A DNA stretch of 64,000 nucleotides, taken from the NCBI GenBank assembly GCA_037039685.1, contig JAWNGF010000001.1:7502001-7566000 (forward strand). Direction: 5' to 3'. The notes below the pieces were generated by a model. The model ran no database searches. It saw only the letters and a program-made list of their open reading frames with translations, and was not told the origin of the DNA. The DNA is from Ceratobasidium sp. AG-K (lineage: Eukaryota > Basidiomycota > Agaricomycetes > Cantharellales > Ceratobasidiaceae). The translations under genes were made by a program, and so were the position numbers. This document shows positions 35,032 to 47,432 of this stretch, piece by piece. The number at the start of each line of letters is the position of its first letter. Within the stretch, counting starts at the first letter, position 1.

Positions 35032-35945
35032 GTCGATGTAGTGAAAAGCAGTGGAGCTCTTGGGCACCCTCGCAGCTCCTATTTATACTTGAGCAACACA
35101 AGGGGATCAGTATCATCGCAGCCATCGCTCCTCATCGGATGCGGACGTCATCAGGCACGTCACTCGGCTTCTTTGTGTATATGCGCCTTTCTTTTGTCAC
35201 AATCATTACACCCCAAGACCCAAGCGTACGCAAGAGTCGCGTATAGGGGCGTCAGATGACTTTCTCGCATCGTTTTTCGGCCAATCCTGCATCATTGCAC
35301 ACTCCTGGCTCATTGGGCACTGCCCCCTGGCGCGATTAATGGCTTTATCATCGAGGCATGATGAAATATGCGCCCCTCAGAAGGCCGGAGCTCCCCATCT
35401 CCCGGAGGGCGATGCTAGATGGTGGCTTGCGCAGTCGTTCGTACGTGCCTAGGCCTCGCTCGGCTGACTGGTTGATCAGAAGAAATGGGGGACCGCACGG
35501 TCGCGGATTGATCTAGAGGCACCGATGACCTGCACGTGCGACCTTCTCGCGTTGATATTGGTAAACCCAAAAAGGCATTTATTTCTCGGTCCCGACGAAC
35601 CGAGTGGCGCCTCACCTCTCACGTTCGGGTTTCGGCAAAATTCGGGCCAAAGCATCTTTGGGTTGTTATTGGTGCTACGTGGTTCATCCAAGCCTCGCTG
35701 GTCACAACTCAGTTCGGCGCAGCGCTTTAACCGTGCAACAAAGAATACATTTTTCTTTGTAATTCCTTGTGGCGAGGGTCATGTGCTTGCAATTGGTGGT
35801 CATGTGTTTGATTTCAGGTTGGCATGATAACCGGCTGCTCCGGTAAACTTGCAAGGGTACCCGATATCTCAGTTCCTAGACCGGCTTTTACATCGAGGAA
35901 CCCTGCAGATCCAAGGAGGGGATACAAGTTACCGGTCGACTAGGT
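35032..35945. other. Intergenic, nothing recognised
   Basis: Lies between the lectin start (minus strand) and the 3' end of the thiamine gene (minus strand). No supported coding region. Confidence 0.45.
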
Positions 35946-37975
35946 TCACAACTTTGCGACAGGAATACCTGGCTTGCTGCTCGATGGAGGAGTGTACGCC
36001 GGCCTTCCCCTCATTGCCATGTCCCAAAACCCAATTTCCAGCTGCAATACCCGTGCCCACACGGCCGTAAGCTGGTCAAACCGGGCAGGTGAGATCGGGT
36101 CGAGAATGTTTTCATGTTCTATAAAGTCTAATTATATGCGTGGTTAGATGCCGTCACTCTATAAAATAATTGGAGGAAGCCCACCGAGGCAGCCTTTGAT
36201 CATATTCTTCAATTCAAGCGAGGCAAATCCTTCGATCCACCTGTAAATATGCATCATTGGCATAAAAGTGACTGCACGATCGGTATGGCTCACCGTCGGT
36301 ACGGATTACCACTCAATCTAATTGGACCCTCCCGGTCGGTCAACTTCTTGTCCTCTTGGTCCTCAAATTCTCCCTTTTCCTTCAGCACCATACCAATTTC
36401 GCCGTAGCCAATAATACAGGGGATGATTGCCAGCCCTAATAGGAATGCATCACCTCTCAGCCCGATATCAAATATGTATCGCGTAAATGCAACAAGTTCA
36501 GGTTCTTCTGGGGTGGCTTCAACCTCCGGGAGTGGGACGCCATATTCAGCGAAAAAGTCCTTGTGTAGTTGCATGTCGGATACGACTTGGATGGCCATTT
36601 GTGCCGCAGAGCGCGTGGCCATAGTTGATTGGCTTTTGAAGGCCAGTAGTCTGCGTGTGTTTCAGTTATGATTGATTCGGCCTAAATATAAACTCGGCGC
36701 ACCCGTTTGCCCGAGCGTCATGTTTACAAAACAAGTAATCTTGCCTAGGCGTCCGTAGATGCAGTCACTGTCTTCCGAGGCAGAACTAGTAGAACGTACT
36801 TGAGGTAGAATATAAACTGTCTTTGGGGGATAGTTCCACGACCAATTTCCTTGACAAACGGATGTTCGACATAACGGTCCCAAAGTGCTTGACATCCCTG
36901 GATAAGAGCGGCCGTAAAAGGATACGGGTTGGTTTTGTTTGCCCTGCCCAAGTCTAGGTCTTGTTAAGTTCAGACTGATCTGGAATCTGAAAATACCTAG
37001 GGACTGCACGTCGCATAGTTCGGTAGTTGTAGTCTAGCCGTTGAGCACTAATGGTGTTGGAGTACTATTTATCAGGCCATAGACGTATTCGGTGGCGGAT
37101 ACAACGCTGGTATGCACTGCCATGACAAGTTCGATCCCAGTCAAAAATGTCGTTGACGCAGAGGGCGTACCGTCATTCTTCTGCGCAAGCCTGCACGCGA
37201 TAGCCGCAGTTAGGGCGCAATTGGCCTCAGCCCCCCCGAATGAGCCGCTCCATGGCCGAACAAGGAACAAAAACCCAGGTTTATTCTGAGTGTGATATAG
37301 CATATCCACCTCCACCTGTTGATCAAGGTCTATGATGCATCGTCGATGTAGAATTGCAGCTAAGATTGGTCCGCAGCCTTCGCTCCAGTGTATGCTAGCA
37401 TCTGGGCTCACGGTTAGCTCTTGGAAGACATCGCGAACTGTGATCAGGAGCGAGCCGCTAGAATGAAGCAACAGTGAGCAAGAGTTGATTCCTAGGAGCT
37501 TGAAACTAGCTTTCATCGCGGAAATGGATACAATCTTAAACCCTAGAATTTTTTCTGCTCGTGGAACGCTAAGTGTGACCAAAGTGGCGAACGGTATTAT
37601 GTACGTTTTGAGTGCTCTGTACAATTTGCTTTTCGTAGATCGATTAGCATCAAGATCTAGTACTGTTGGTAGATGTTGCAGAGCTATCCATTGCGAGGTT
37701 CTGGCGATCGAAAGCAGGGTATCGCAACTGGACATGGCCCCAATCTTGATTGCAGAAGGAAAGATGGGCTCCACCGCCAGACGAAGCTACCAATGCAACA
37801 CGTTCAACAATGGGGTGTATCTATACCCGCTGACATACTTGTTGAATCACGAGTTCGGGTGGATAGGTAAACACCTTCCTAGTCATTCTTTTGCTCTCAG
37901 CGACTAGCGCCGTGATGACGTGCACGCTGAAGGTTTCGTGAGACATGAATGTTTTAATGTCAACCTTTGACCTCG
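35946..37975 (-). pseudogene. THI20-like HMP(-P) kinase / TenA thiaminase II fusion, N-terminus missing, probably decaying
   Basis: The 5' part (about 37034-37975) matches the ThiD kinase fold: DIKTF, SVHVITALVAE, PPELVIQQLR, SAIKIG. The first loop (GSDSSGGAG in the family) is not found upstream, and the conserved GTGCTLSA segment has become EANCALTAA. The 3' part is TenA-like: NPYPFTAALIQGCQALWDRY, HPFVKEIGRG, MAIQVVSDMQLHKDFF, VEATPEEPELVAFTRY, and CIIGYGEIG with the active-site cysteine. It ends RFDQLTAVWARVLQLEIGFW and a stop at 35946-35948. In yeast Thi20 these domains make HMP-PP and salvage thiamine breakdown products. The QDYxYLKxYARA segment of TenA is poorly kept. Kinase function is probably lost. 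TenA may or may not be active. Confidence 0.65.
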
Positions 37976-38607
37976 TTAGTCTTGATCATATCGTCGAGTC
38001 ATAACCTACTTGCTGTTCTCTAGTCCCTGTAGCATGAGACTCGCCAACACTTAGCACGGCATGCATGGGGACAAATCGATAGGGACGATGGTAGAGACGG
38101 CCAGCACATGAGGTTCAGCGGATTCCTATTATCAGAACAATCCGATCAACAAGGAAGAAGCAGCTACCCAGGGCCTAGAAGTACGCAATATCGATTCAAA
38201 GCATGCAAAACAACCCAAACAATCAAAGTGCCAGCCTGAATGAGTCGCTGCGAAGCAGGGAGAACTGAGCCGAATGCGCCGAGCCAATGATGTTTTCATC
38301 AATTTCCAGCTCGTTTTTTTCTGAAAATGCTGAAAACCTGGAAAAATAGTCCAGCAAGCTCTGGAATACACTCATATGTCATCTGACCTAGTTGTAGGCA
38401 AGTCTTGATAACCTGATGGATCCCTTGTTTAGGACAAATAGCGAAATTTCATTTCATTTAGTAGGTGATGTCATCGAAGTGATACGCAGCATATTCCTCA
38501 AGGCCTAAAAACAGTAGAATCGCCCCAGAGTTCCACCCTGGAAGTCGACGTTGATAGGTTGTTAGAATAGTAGGGTTGGGGTTTGTCAGCGAAAACTGCA
38601 CGTGCTA

Positions 38608-38639
38608 GTAAGGGCTCGTTTACGCAAACGAGCCCTTAC
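38608..38639. repeat. Perfect 14-bp palindromic hairpin
   Basis: GTAAGGGCTCGTTT (38608-38621) is followed by a 4-nt loop and its exact complement (38626-38639). It lies in the 960-base intergenic stretch 37976-38938, which otherwise holds nothing I can name. Its role is unknown. Confidence 0.7.
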
Positions 38640-38938
38640 GAGGCTCAATTAGCACTGCGGTTTGCGCTGAGTTGTGGTAATTGACTGACATATCCAGTCT
38701 AAGATGTTGGTGTGACAAGATCCGTCACGGTAAGAAACTCAAGGGGGACTAGCGTTCCTAGCGTCGACGCGCGAGGGTACTACAAAGCGCAAGAATTGAT
38801 GTGCAGCGGAGTCGTGTCACAGGCGAGTTGTGAATGTGGTTTGTGACTATATGCGTCTCAGTCGTGGTTGCTTAGAAGTTTTATGCTCGAGCGCCAATAA
38901 AATCGCCAATTTATTGCGTACAATGATATGGACCCACA

Positions 38939-40283
38939 CTACAGCTGCTGAGTCCAAGTTACAATATCCTTAAGTGTATTGCTTCGCTCCGGTTCCCACA
39001 AAGGAAATGCTACAAAATCGTGTGCGGCGTCTACAACTTCGTTGTATATGACTTTATCTCGCATATCCCCTTTCATTCTTTGTGAAAGGGTCCTGATTTC
39101 GTCAATTAGAACCTCTCCGCCCCCGGAAACCAAGTAACTCGGTGGAAATCCAGTAAACAGTCCAGGAACCAGTGTCGGGTCCATGTCTAATGACGCAGGC
39201 GAAATGTACGGATTCTGCCGAGCTTCTTGGATAGATATGCGACCCAGCAATGAGCGAATCGCGTACGGGCCCATTTGTTTGTGACTTGTTTGAGCTTTGA
39301 TATAGTCGCTTTTTAGGTTGTATACTGCCTGACCTCCTGAGAGGCCTTGATGGGTTCCGCCCGGGTCAGACCATGGAGAGAACAAAACCATCCCCCCTGG
39401 CAGGCCGAGTCCAAGCTCAGGGTTGTCACGAAGGTACCTGACGATTGCGTGTGCGAGGTTTCCGCCTGCGCTGTCTCCGCTTATAATAACATTCTGGGGC
39501 TTGAAGCCTAGCGTACGAGTCAGGTAGATGTAACCTGACAGTGCATCCAAGAGAGAAGTCGGGAAAGGAGCGGCAATGGGATAGGGGTCAGAGGCGCAGA
39601 GGCGGTAGTCGACCGAGAGTACACGGGTGACGATGGATCGGCCATAATGAACGAGGCCTCGTGGGATATTGGCTGTCATATCTTCGGGGTGTGCAGTTCC
39701 CATCTGCAATAAAAATAGACTGGGCCATTAGGCTCATCATTCACAGGAGCTAACCAAAAATGTAGACTTGCCACGTAGGCTCCTCCATGTAAATGCATGA
39801 AGATCTTCTCGCCATCACGAGCGAGGGGAACTTCGGATCCCGACCCCCAGTTTCCAAAGCCATATGCTGGAATTCGAACAGACTCTGCTCCGCAGGATTC
39901 AGCGAGCTTCTGGATCTCGCCAACAATAAATTGAGGAGGGACTCTATCCACCCAGATGAAAAGTGCGTCTTGGCAATGTTTGGCGAGTACCTCGATGGTG
40001 TGATCCCGTCCTCGAAACTGACCTGTTCGCATAGCCGATCCTTTGCACAGTGACACAGCAAGATTCAAATAGAGATCATATTATACAAGAGCTTACCCGC
40101 CATCTCACGGAGCGCATTCACTAGTAGGGTTTTTTTCAACGTCCATGATGGTCTGGGTCGATCGATGCCTAACACGTGGAGCAAGGTCCAGTAGGGTAGC
40201 CTGACAAGTAGTAGAGCAACTTTAGAGAAGAAATAAATGGCCCGAAAGGGCTGTACGTGAATTAATTTTGTAATGAGGTCCAT
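38939..40283 (-). CDS. Alpha/beta hydrolase, HSL-type (copy A of tandem pair)
   Basis: Exons 40097-40283, 39772-40040 and 38939-39703 give 1,221 nt (406 residues). The oxyanion-hole motif HLHGGAYV spans the end of exon 2, the nucleophile elbow is GDSAGG, and a late DAAHDF supplies the probable catalytic histidine. An N-terminal hydrophobic stretch (FFSKVALLLVRLPYWTLL) suggests a membrane anchor. HGGG/GDSAGG enzymes of the hormone-sensitive-lipase group hydrolyse acyl or carbamate esters. The substrate is unknown here. The second intron begins GCAAGT; in copy B the same site reads GTAAGT. Start and exon sizes match copy B exactly for the first two exons. Confidence 0.85.
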
Positions 40284-41683
40284 AGGTCTGGTTATGGGCG
40301 GCTGACAGGGCAGGGCAGGGCAGGGGTAATAAATAGTCACGGTGTTACTTGATTCCGGTAATATGATATTGCCGAGCCGGAGTATTGCCAAATTACGACG
40401 GTTTTCAGAAGGTCATCGACGCAGGCTTTAGTGACCAAGAATGATTACATTTCCCGCGAGGTGGAATTATCCCCCTAAAGTAGTGTGTAGTTGAGTTGGC
40501 TCGCCCGTGTACGACGCAAAACACTGATCAGCTATTTTCTGTTAAAATCTAGTATTTCGGGACTGTTGTTATCGAGGGTTTACTCGAATAATGACCTAAT
40601 TCTGTCCATTTCCAAAAGTAATCGAGTCGAATGGATCCGGAATGAGCCTCAATTACCCATTTTTTGGAGTTGTAATGAATATGCTAATGGGTGGTAGCGC
40701 TTGTTCGCTGACCTTCCTTGGCGCTCGTCTGTCCCTTTTTGGGGACGACTGTACCATAACGACTTGTGGACACAGGACTAGGTCAGCGCTTGGCTTTCAT
40801 AACGGTTAGGTCCTTCATATGAACCCTGATCAAGAAAATAAGTAGATGAGCAGGGCTGATCGGGGAGCCAAATTTTCATCCATCCCCTCGATTAAAATTG
40901 CATGTGCTCGTTTCCGATATTTAAGGCGACTTGGGCTTACGAGCGTAACCTGGCGCCTGCGGTTTTTCGAGCGACTATCCTGTCTGCCAATAGCTATCAC
41001 GGTCCGATCCGCAAACAGTGCTGTTTGGTTGTTGATGCAACATTTTCGGTATGTTATGAGGTCCAGGAACCACGGGCTAGTGCCCAGGAAGGAACTTAAT
41101 CCCGTAAATTCCAAGAAATATCACTCCACGCTAAACGGCGATTAAATGTTGGGTAGATGATTAGATGCAGTTATATGCGTGCACGACATGGGCAGCGGGT
41201 CCAAAGTCAATCCCCGGATAGAACCTGTACTAGGTCTAAGGAAGCAGCTGCCGCTAAGCCATGCACAAGTTGTATCACCACTATCATGAAAATCAGTCGA
41301 AAGGTTCAGGGTTCGTTGTCGCATGTGCTCTATTTCTGAATTTGCCGGTCTCCGTCAGAAGATTGGCTAAGTGGTCATCAAGTCTCGTGGGGGCCAGGTT
41401 TTGTCCCATCTGGCAACTGTTCGAGTCGCGCGTTCGGAGAAAAAACGTAAGAAAGATGTGTTAGACGACCCTTTGTACGCGATTTATGAAGCGGTTCTCC
41501 CGCAGCCGATGACAGTGGCGATTGAAAGTTGGACTTGGCACATGCATATACCGAGTGACCACAGTATGATTGAATTGCTGGCTTCGACTAAGAATAAATA
41601 CCCTCATGCGGGTGTAGCTAGATGTAAGTATTGAAACCGATTTAATTACAGATACACCATACATAGCAGTACAAACAACTATA
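40284..41683. other. Intergenic spacer of the hydrolase pair
   Basis: A short CAGGG tandem run sits at 40306-40325 near the start of copy A. No gene is supported. The open frames at 40830-41634 lack motifs or splice logic. Confidence 0.45.
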
Positions 41684-43031
41684 CTAGCTCTCCAAACGTT
41701 GAACCCAGTCAAGAACATTTTTGAGCGTGGTACTTCGCTCCGGCTCCCACAGGGGAAAAATTGCGAAATCATGTGCAGCTTCGGGAACCTCGTCGTATAC
41801 AACACGCTCTTTCATATCCTCCTCCATTCTTTGCGAAAGAGTCCTAATCTCGTCAATAAATACCTCCGCGCCACCACCAATCAAATAGCTCGGGGGGAAC
41901 CCGGCAAACATGCCATGAACCACTGCAGGATCCATATCCAGGGATGCAGGAGAAATATACGGATTATTCCCAGCCTCTTGGATGGATATGCGTCCTAGGA
42001 GCGAGCGAAGAGAGTACGGTCCCATTTGCTTTGGATGCGTCTGGATTTTAAGATAGTCGCTCTTCATATTGTGTACCGCCTGGCCGTCTGGGAGGCACAT
42101 GTGCGTTCCAGCTGGGTCGGACCAAGGCGAGAACAAAACCATCCCTCCTGGTAGACCGAGCCCGAGCTCAGGGTTGTCACGCAGATACCTGACGACAGCG
42201 TGTGCGAGGTTTCCGCCTGCGCTATCCCCGCTAATAATGACGTTTTGAGGTTTGAAGCCCAGGGTGCGGGTCAGGTAGATATAGCCCGCTAACCCGTCAA
42301 TAAGAGAAGTCGGAAAAGGAGCGGCGATAGGGTAGGGATCGGAGGCGCAGACACGGTAGTCGATCGAGAGTACGCGGGTTATGACAGATTGATCATACTG
42401 AACCAGGCCTCGCGGGATGTTAGATGTCATGTCTTCGGGGTGTGCAGTTCCCAACTGCAGGAATCGTACACCATCAAAATATGAAATGATAGTAGTAGAT
42501 CGAGGATGTGAACTTACCACGTAGCCTCCACCATGTAGGTGCATAAAGATCTTTTCCCCGTCACGCGCCAAGGGGACTTCAGCCCCAGTGCCCCAGTTTC
42601 CAAATCCGTAAGCTGGGATTCGAACAGACTTTGCTCCGCTAGCCTCAGCAAACGTCCGAATCTCGCCAACAATTACTTCTGGCGGGACTTCATTTACCCA
42701 TATAAAGCGAGAATCTTGACTATGCTTGGCGAGCACTTCTGCAGTATGGTCGCGTACACCAAATTGACCTGTACGCATGGGATGATCTTTATAGTACAGT
42801 AAGAGTTGAGATAAAATTCTCCTAATATTTGTGGATGTACTTACCCATTACATCGCGGAACGCTTTTATTGCTAGAGTCTTCTTCAACGTCCACGATGGT
42901 CTGGGCCGGTCGACACCTAAGACGTGAAGCAAGGACCAAAGTGGTACTTTAGCTAGCAGTACAGCGAATTTACAGAAAAGATAAAGAGTCCGGAAGGGTT
43001 GCACATGGGTGAGTTTTGTGATGGGGTCCAT
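41684..43031 (-). CDS. Alpha/beta hydrolase, HSL-type (copy B of tandem pair)
   Basis: Exons 42845-43031, 42518-42786 and 41684-42454 give 1,227 nt (408 residues). It is a close paralogue of copy A: same intron positions, same N-terminal hydrophobic segment, HLHGGGYV, GDSAGG, and a final AAHDFAIFPLWEPERS block. Copy B keeps the canonical HGGG, whereas copy A has HGGA. All introns have GT donors. The tandem arrangement with conserved exon sizes indicates duplication in place. A TATA-like TATATTAT around 43150 lies about 120 bp upstream. Confidence 0.87.
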
Positions 43032-43233
43032 TGCTGCGTCGTGAACGACTAATCGAGGATGGTGGCAATATGTAGGCGGCCGTGAACTCGCCACTCGGGC
43101 TTGGCAAAAGAACAGGCGAATGCCGGATCTATCCTGATCAGCCCAACGCCTATATTATCGCATCAAGGAGGTTCATGGGAGTACGGCACCTATTCATTAA
43201 TATTCATTCCAATCATACAACCCAACCATAGCC

Positions 43234-44328
43234 CTATGCTGCCCTGCGCAACTCGCTAATGCGAGCCTCCAACAACTTCAGCGTCGTCCCCAGTCCAGTC
43301 ATCACCCCATCATCAGGGCCTTCTCCAGGAGCGAGACGCGTGTGCGCGAAGTCAATCAATTTGACAACACAAACCGGACCCGGCTTCCTAGCACTCTCAT
43401 CTACCTCGACTTCAGGGTCATCGTCCTCGACATCATCGTCACTCTCCTCCAGCACGTCCCGACCTTCTTCCAAAGTTTCGATAGCACGTGCCAGGGCTTT
43501 GGGGTCACCTTCCCAGACGACGAGTGCGCTACCTCCACCATCCTGAATTCCAGGTCGACAATCGCTTGCTGAATTTCGAGAAGCTTTTGATGCACAATGC
43601 CGAGAACCTTGAGCAACGCTTCGCGAGGGACTGATTCTGGAAAGAAGCGTGCTATGCCCTCGGGGAGCCGTTCGGCTTTAATCGATTTGCCGTACTCCTT
43701 GGGCGTAATAGTGTAGGTCAGCGAGGCAGGGTCGTATACCTGTATTCCAGCCGCGTCAGATCGTTAGGAATTGTCTGCACTGGAACTCACCGAGAAGCCT
43801 GTCAGTCGCACGCCTGTCTCGAAGCTTGTAGTATCCCTCGCGGCCTTCTCCATTCGCGCTTTCTTTTCCTCGCTGGCTGCATGATCGTACAACACCGTCC
43901 CGAGCTTGATGTCCAGAATATTTGGCTTCCTGAACCGATGCGATAGATTCTCCAACACAATCGACTGTGATCGACATCATCCTCACATCAGGCTAGATGA
44001 CAAGCGACTTGAACAAGAATTACTTATCTTTATCCGGATCAGGCCCACTGGCGCTTTTAGCCAACACCTCCCTCAACTGATCAGCTCCAACCTCACCACC
44101 TGGCGCGCTCTCAGCATCAACTTTGCCTTCCAATCGAAGAGTACCATAAAACTTGGGAACAAACGGGCGAAGCACGGCCAGGCGCTCGTCGCCGAATATG
44201 GCTTGGTAGAAGTCGCGTTCGGCTGGAAGGCAGGGTTTCATAACAAGATCACCTTCACTGGATTGCTTGACGCCCTTGTGGCCGCCGACTTGCATGTCAA
44301 GCGTGTGCGCGCGTTTGGGATTTAGCAT
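43234..44328 (-). CDS. ARG82: Inositol polyphosphate multikinase (Arg82/Ipk2 family), with an apparent one-base frameshift
   Basis: Segments on the minus strand are about 44024-44328, about 43791-43965 and 43234-43739. Family landmarks in order are QVGGHKG near the start, VMKPCLP, the PxxxDxKxG site as PNILDIKLGT, RLTGF, RMV-GGSALVVWEGD (the SLL-type motif), an acidic insert, and KLIDFAHT followed by D-G-V-M-T-G-L. These enzymes phosphorylate inositol phosphates (IP3 to IP5) in the nucleus, and yeast Arg82 also acts in arginine-gene control. Between RMV and GGS (near 43531-43539) one G is missing, shifting the frame inside a conserved motif. The first intron boundary could not be fixed cleanly: the exon-1 frame meets a stop at 44020. 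Confidence 0.8.
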
Positions 44329-44963
44329 GGTAGAGCTATCGCAAGTGGTGGTCGAGACAAGACAAGGGTGATCTGTGGCAGTGCGGATCATCCGTAGGTG
44401 AGATCCTAATAGCCAGTTCGGGTAACAAATTTCAAATCAATTAGACCAAAACGGACGCGCTCCTGGCGTCTGATGTCCATACATCAAGAAACTGCGCCAA
44501 GCTAACCAATGGCAGAGTGCTCCCGGATCACTCCGGGAACAACGATATGTGCCACAGGCGCTCCCGGAGCCTGGCGCCGTTTCCCGATGCCAGCAGGGTG
44601 AATATCGACGAAAATGACCGTAAATTAGTGGATAATACAAAGCAAGCAAAAGAGAAATAGAATAAAATAAAACTTGACCCTGTGAACAGTAACAGTCGAA
44701 CGTGAGGTTTGGTGAGTCAGGCGAAGGAACATATGCGGACCGATGGGTATGTCAAGCAACTCAAACAACCAACCTTTGCTCCTTACTTTGTCCACCAACC
44801 CCCGCCGTGTTGGGGCCGGCAACACGGTTTGGCCCGGGTGTGGTGAACTCAGTGCGGGACGTGGGTCAGTTGTATGAGAGCGAACAGTCGCTTACCAGGT
44901 CATTCCTCAGCCATCAGCTCACTTCCCTGCGTTTGACCTTGTTACTCGACGATACCCCTTCAT

Positions 44964-47279
44964 CTACGCTACCCGATCCTCCAGCCAGCCCCCTTCTCTT
45001 ACTGTCTCCAGCGCCCATTTCCATGCATCGTTCTCCCCAATATCCCCCCCTCTGCCTTTGAATACATCCACCTCGCCTCGCAATCTCGCCGCCATCACCT
45101 TTTTCATATACCTCCGCTCTTCCCTGTCCTCTTCGTTCCTCCAGTGTTTTCGCTCCCTCTGATAGAATCGCCGAGCCGTACTCATAGTTTTGCGTATGAT
45201 GAGTGGTCTTGGTTTCCGGTCCAGAGCCGGTTGGTGCTCGCCATCTCTGTAGTCGAGCTTTGAGTATGACAATCAATAACGTTAATCCTAGTGAGCAAGA
45301 TACTAACCCGAGTGCCTGGGGCTGATTCACGGCGGCACAACTGTCGCCTAACCGGCACAATTTTGGGTTCGACTGGGAGACCTGGCAAGCTCGACGCTAC
45401 CTCAACTGTTGGTAAGTACCCCTGTGGAATACCATAAGTTGGCGGGGATGAGGAAATATATGAATTACTCACCTTACGGCTTCGTTCCAGAACACGCTTA
45501 TTAGGTCGCTTGGTTAACAGCGACGAGCGAGTTGGAGGCAAATTGTAACCGTCGGGGAGGGACTCGAGAGGAGCCTGGTCGTCGGACGGAGGCGAGGCGG
45601 ACTTGAGGAAGGAAGTGACTGGTAACGCCGTTAACAGAGGTTGATGACAGTCTTTGCTAAGGTACGAACCTCGACTCTTGGATCATAGTACTCTCCAAGA
45701 GAGGGCAGTGTAGAACTCGTACCCCCACGAACGGGGGGGAGCCGAGTCAAATGTGGGGGGAGTGGGTGCAAAGGTGATGTCAATGAAGCAGCTGGCTCGT
45801 CTGAACCCAATAAGCCCAATAAGTATTAGATGCGCTAAAATAACTTACCATTGGAAACATCGAATCCAGTGTCATCGAGGTGGGGCCTAGGGAAGTCGAC
45901 CGTCTCGACGTCGAAGACCACTTCGGTAGTCAGCCTCGTCTCAGAAGACTATAGCAAAGTGTCAGATACAAATGGAAAACCGGTCAACGGAGCGCTTACT
46001 TCTGGGCTTGGGTTGGACTTCAGTACTCTTGAGGGAATCGAGGGGATGAACAGGAAGGAGGCGCGAAGCTCCCGGTTGAGAGCGAGATTGAGAGTTCTTC
46101 ATCGCCGGGTGGGGATATGCCTTGACTCGAAGGTGCAGGCACCTGCTCGCAATATTAGTATAAACTACTTGGTAGATCGGTAAGGGTAGTCACCTGTGGG
46201 CTATGCGGGTGTGACACGGGGTGCTGCGAATACAAAGATGAAGTTGAAAAGATCGGGCTTGGCACCCAGCTAGAATCGGGGATGGATGTGCGAGCGGCGG
46301 CAAGAAATCAGTGAGGATATCATCTGCAACCGGTTAGTCCTATCATAGGAGAGAATGCTACGAGTATACCTTGGATATTTCTGGGGGCGTGGTCCTCGGG
46401 GCGGCCGTCAATTCCCTTGAGAAACCATCCCAAGTCGGTCGTGTCAAGTGCGGGTGAGGGTGTTTCCGGGGTGTTAGGCGCCAACTCAAAGCTGAGGCAG
46501 TAGCTACGCTGAACTGAGAAAAAGTCAGGTAGAAACAACGGATGAGAGGTAAAATGCACTCACGGTGGTACCTTCCATTGATAAACGCCGTCTGATCCTC
46601 GTTCTTGTTGATGATAAACTCGGCCTGTCTTCACCTGAACGCATATATCTACAGTCGCGCCCAGTTCCCTAGCCTCATAATACCAGTCCATATTGCCTGC
46701 GGCACGGCGAGCCTCACCCAGAGTCCAGTGCATGACTGTTTCTAGGTGGCGGCTGATCAAGTGTCGCTCGAACAATGTGCGGTTTGCCCGGTAGAAGAGA
46801 GGTCGGCGACGGTGACCGGCGACGGTAATGTGGGCGGCTAGCTTCGTCTCGATAGACACTTGCTTTGCTAACTCGTAGAACCATGCATCACCACAGTAGC
46901 GGAAGACAGAATCCATAACCGGAGCCCAGTCGAGGGCAGTCAACGCCGGAGGCGCAGAGACCGGCTCATCATATTCAGTGGATTTGGCGACCTGGTGAGA
47001 TAGGGGCAGAACTCTACGAACCACTGTCAATGCCGATATGACGAGAATGAGCGTCCAGCATCCCAAGCCGTGTGGATTCCTGGTGATGCTACTGAATGGG
47101 TCTCCTCGACGCGATCCGTGACCTGAGGTTGGAGTGGCAGGGGAAGAGGGGTCGAGGGTCGGTGTATGAGCGAGGTGGACATAAACAGTAAGGGTCGGGG
47201 AGATGAACGGAGGCAGACGGGGCATTTTCAAAGCCCATGGTGGAGCAGACAACTTGTTGCCGGATCTTGTCGTCACCAA
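44964..47279 (-). CDS. Unidentified multi-exon protein with one membrane segment
   Basis: The first exon (47279 to about 46565) encodes a Pro-rich start, a hydrophobic stretch suited to a membrane span (GCWTLILVISALTVV), and then a well-structured region with many Trp and His residues (for example ALDWAPVMDSVFRYCGDAWF). Downstream exons (about 46370-46513 and others) are Ser/Pro-rich. The last one (to 44964) is strongly charged and helical (FYQRERKHWRNEEDREERR), ending WLEDRVA. Exon joins between 46.3 and 45.2 kb are uncertain. I do not recognise the family. The type II topology is inferred from the short N-terminus before the hydrophobic stretch. Confidence 0.5.
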
Positions 47280-47432
47280 CCCGATTGACAGCTCGACAGG
47301 TGGGCGAGTGAGCTGTTCGAAGACTTGAAGAACGCCGCGGCGTACATAAGAAATAATAAATCGGACGGAAAGCGAGATGTGATTCTGGGGGGCGGCTAAA
47401 GAGCTAGCGTTAGCTGCAGCCTCGATATCAAT

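Noticed and set aside
40306..40325. CAGGG repeat as a regulatory array
   Set aside because: Only about four units. Too short to say more than a simple-sequence run.
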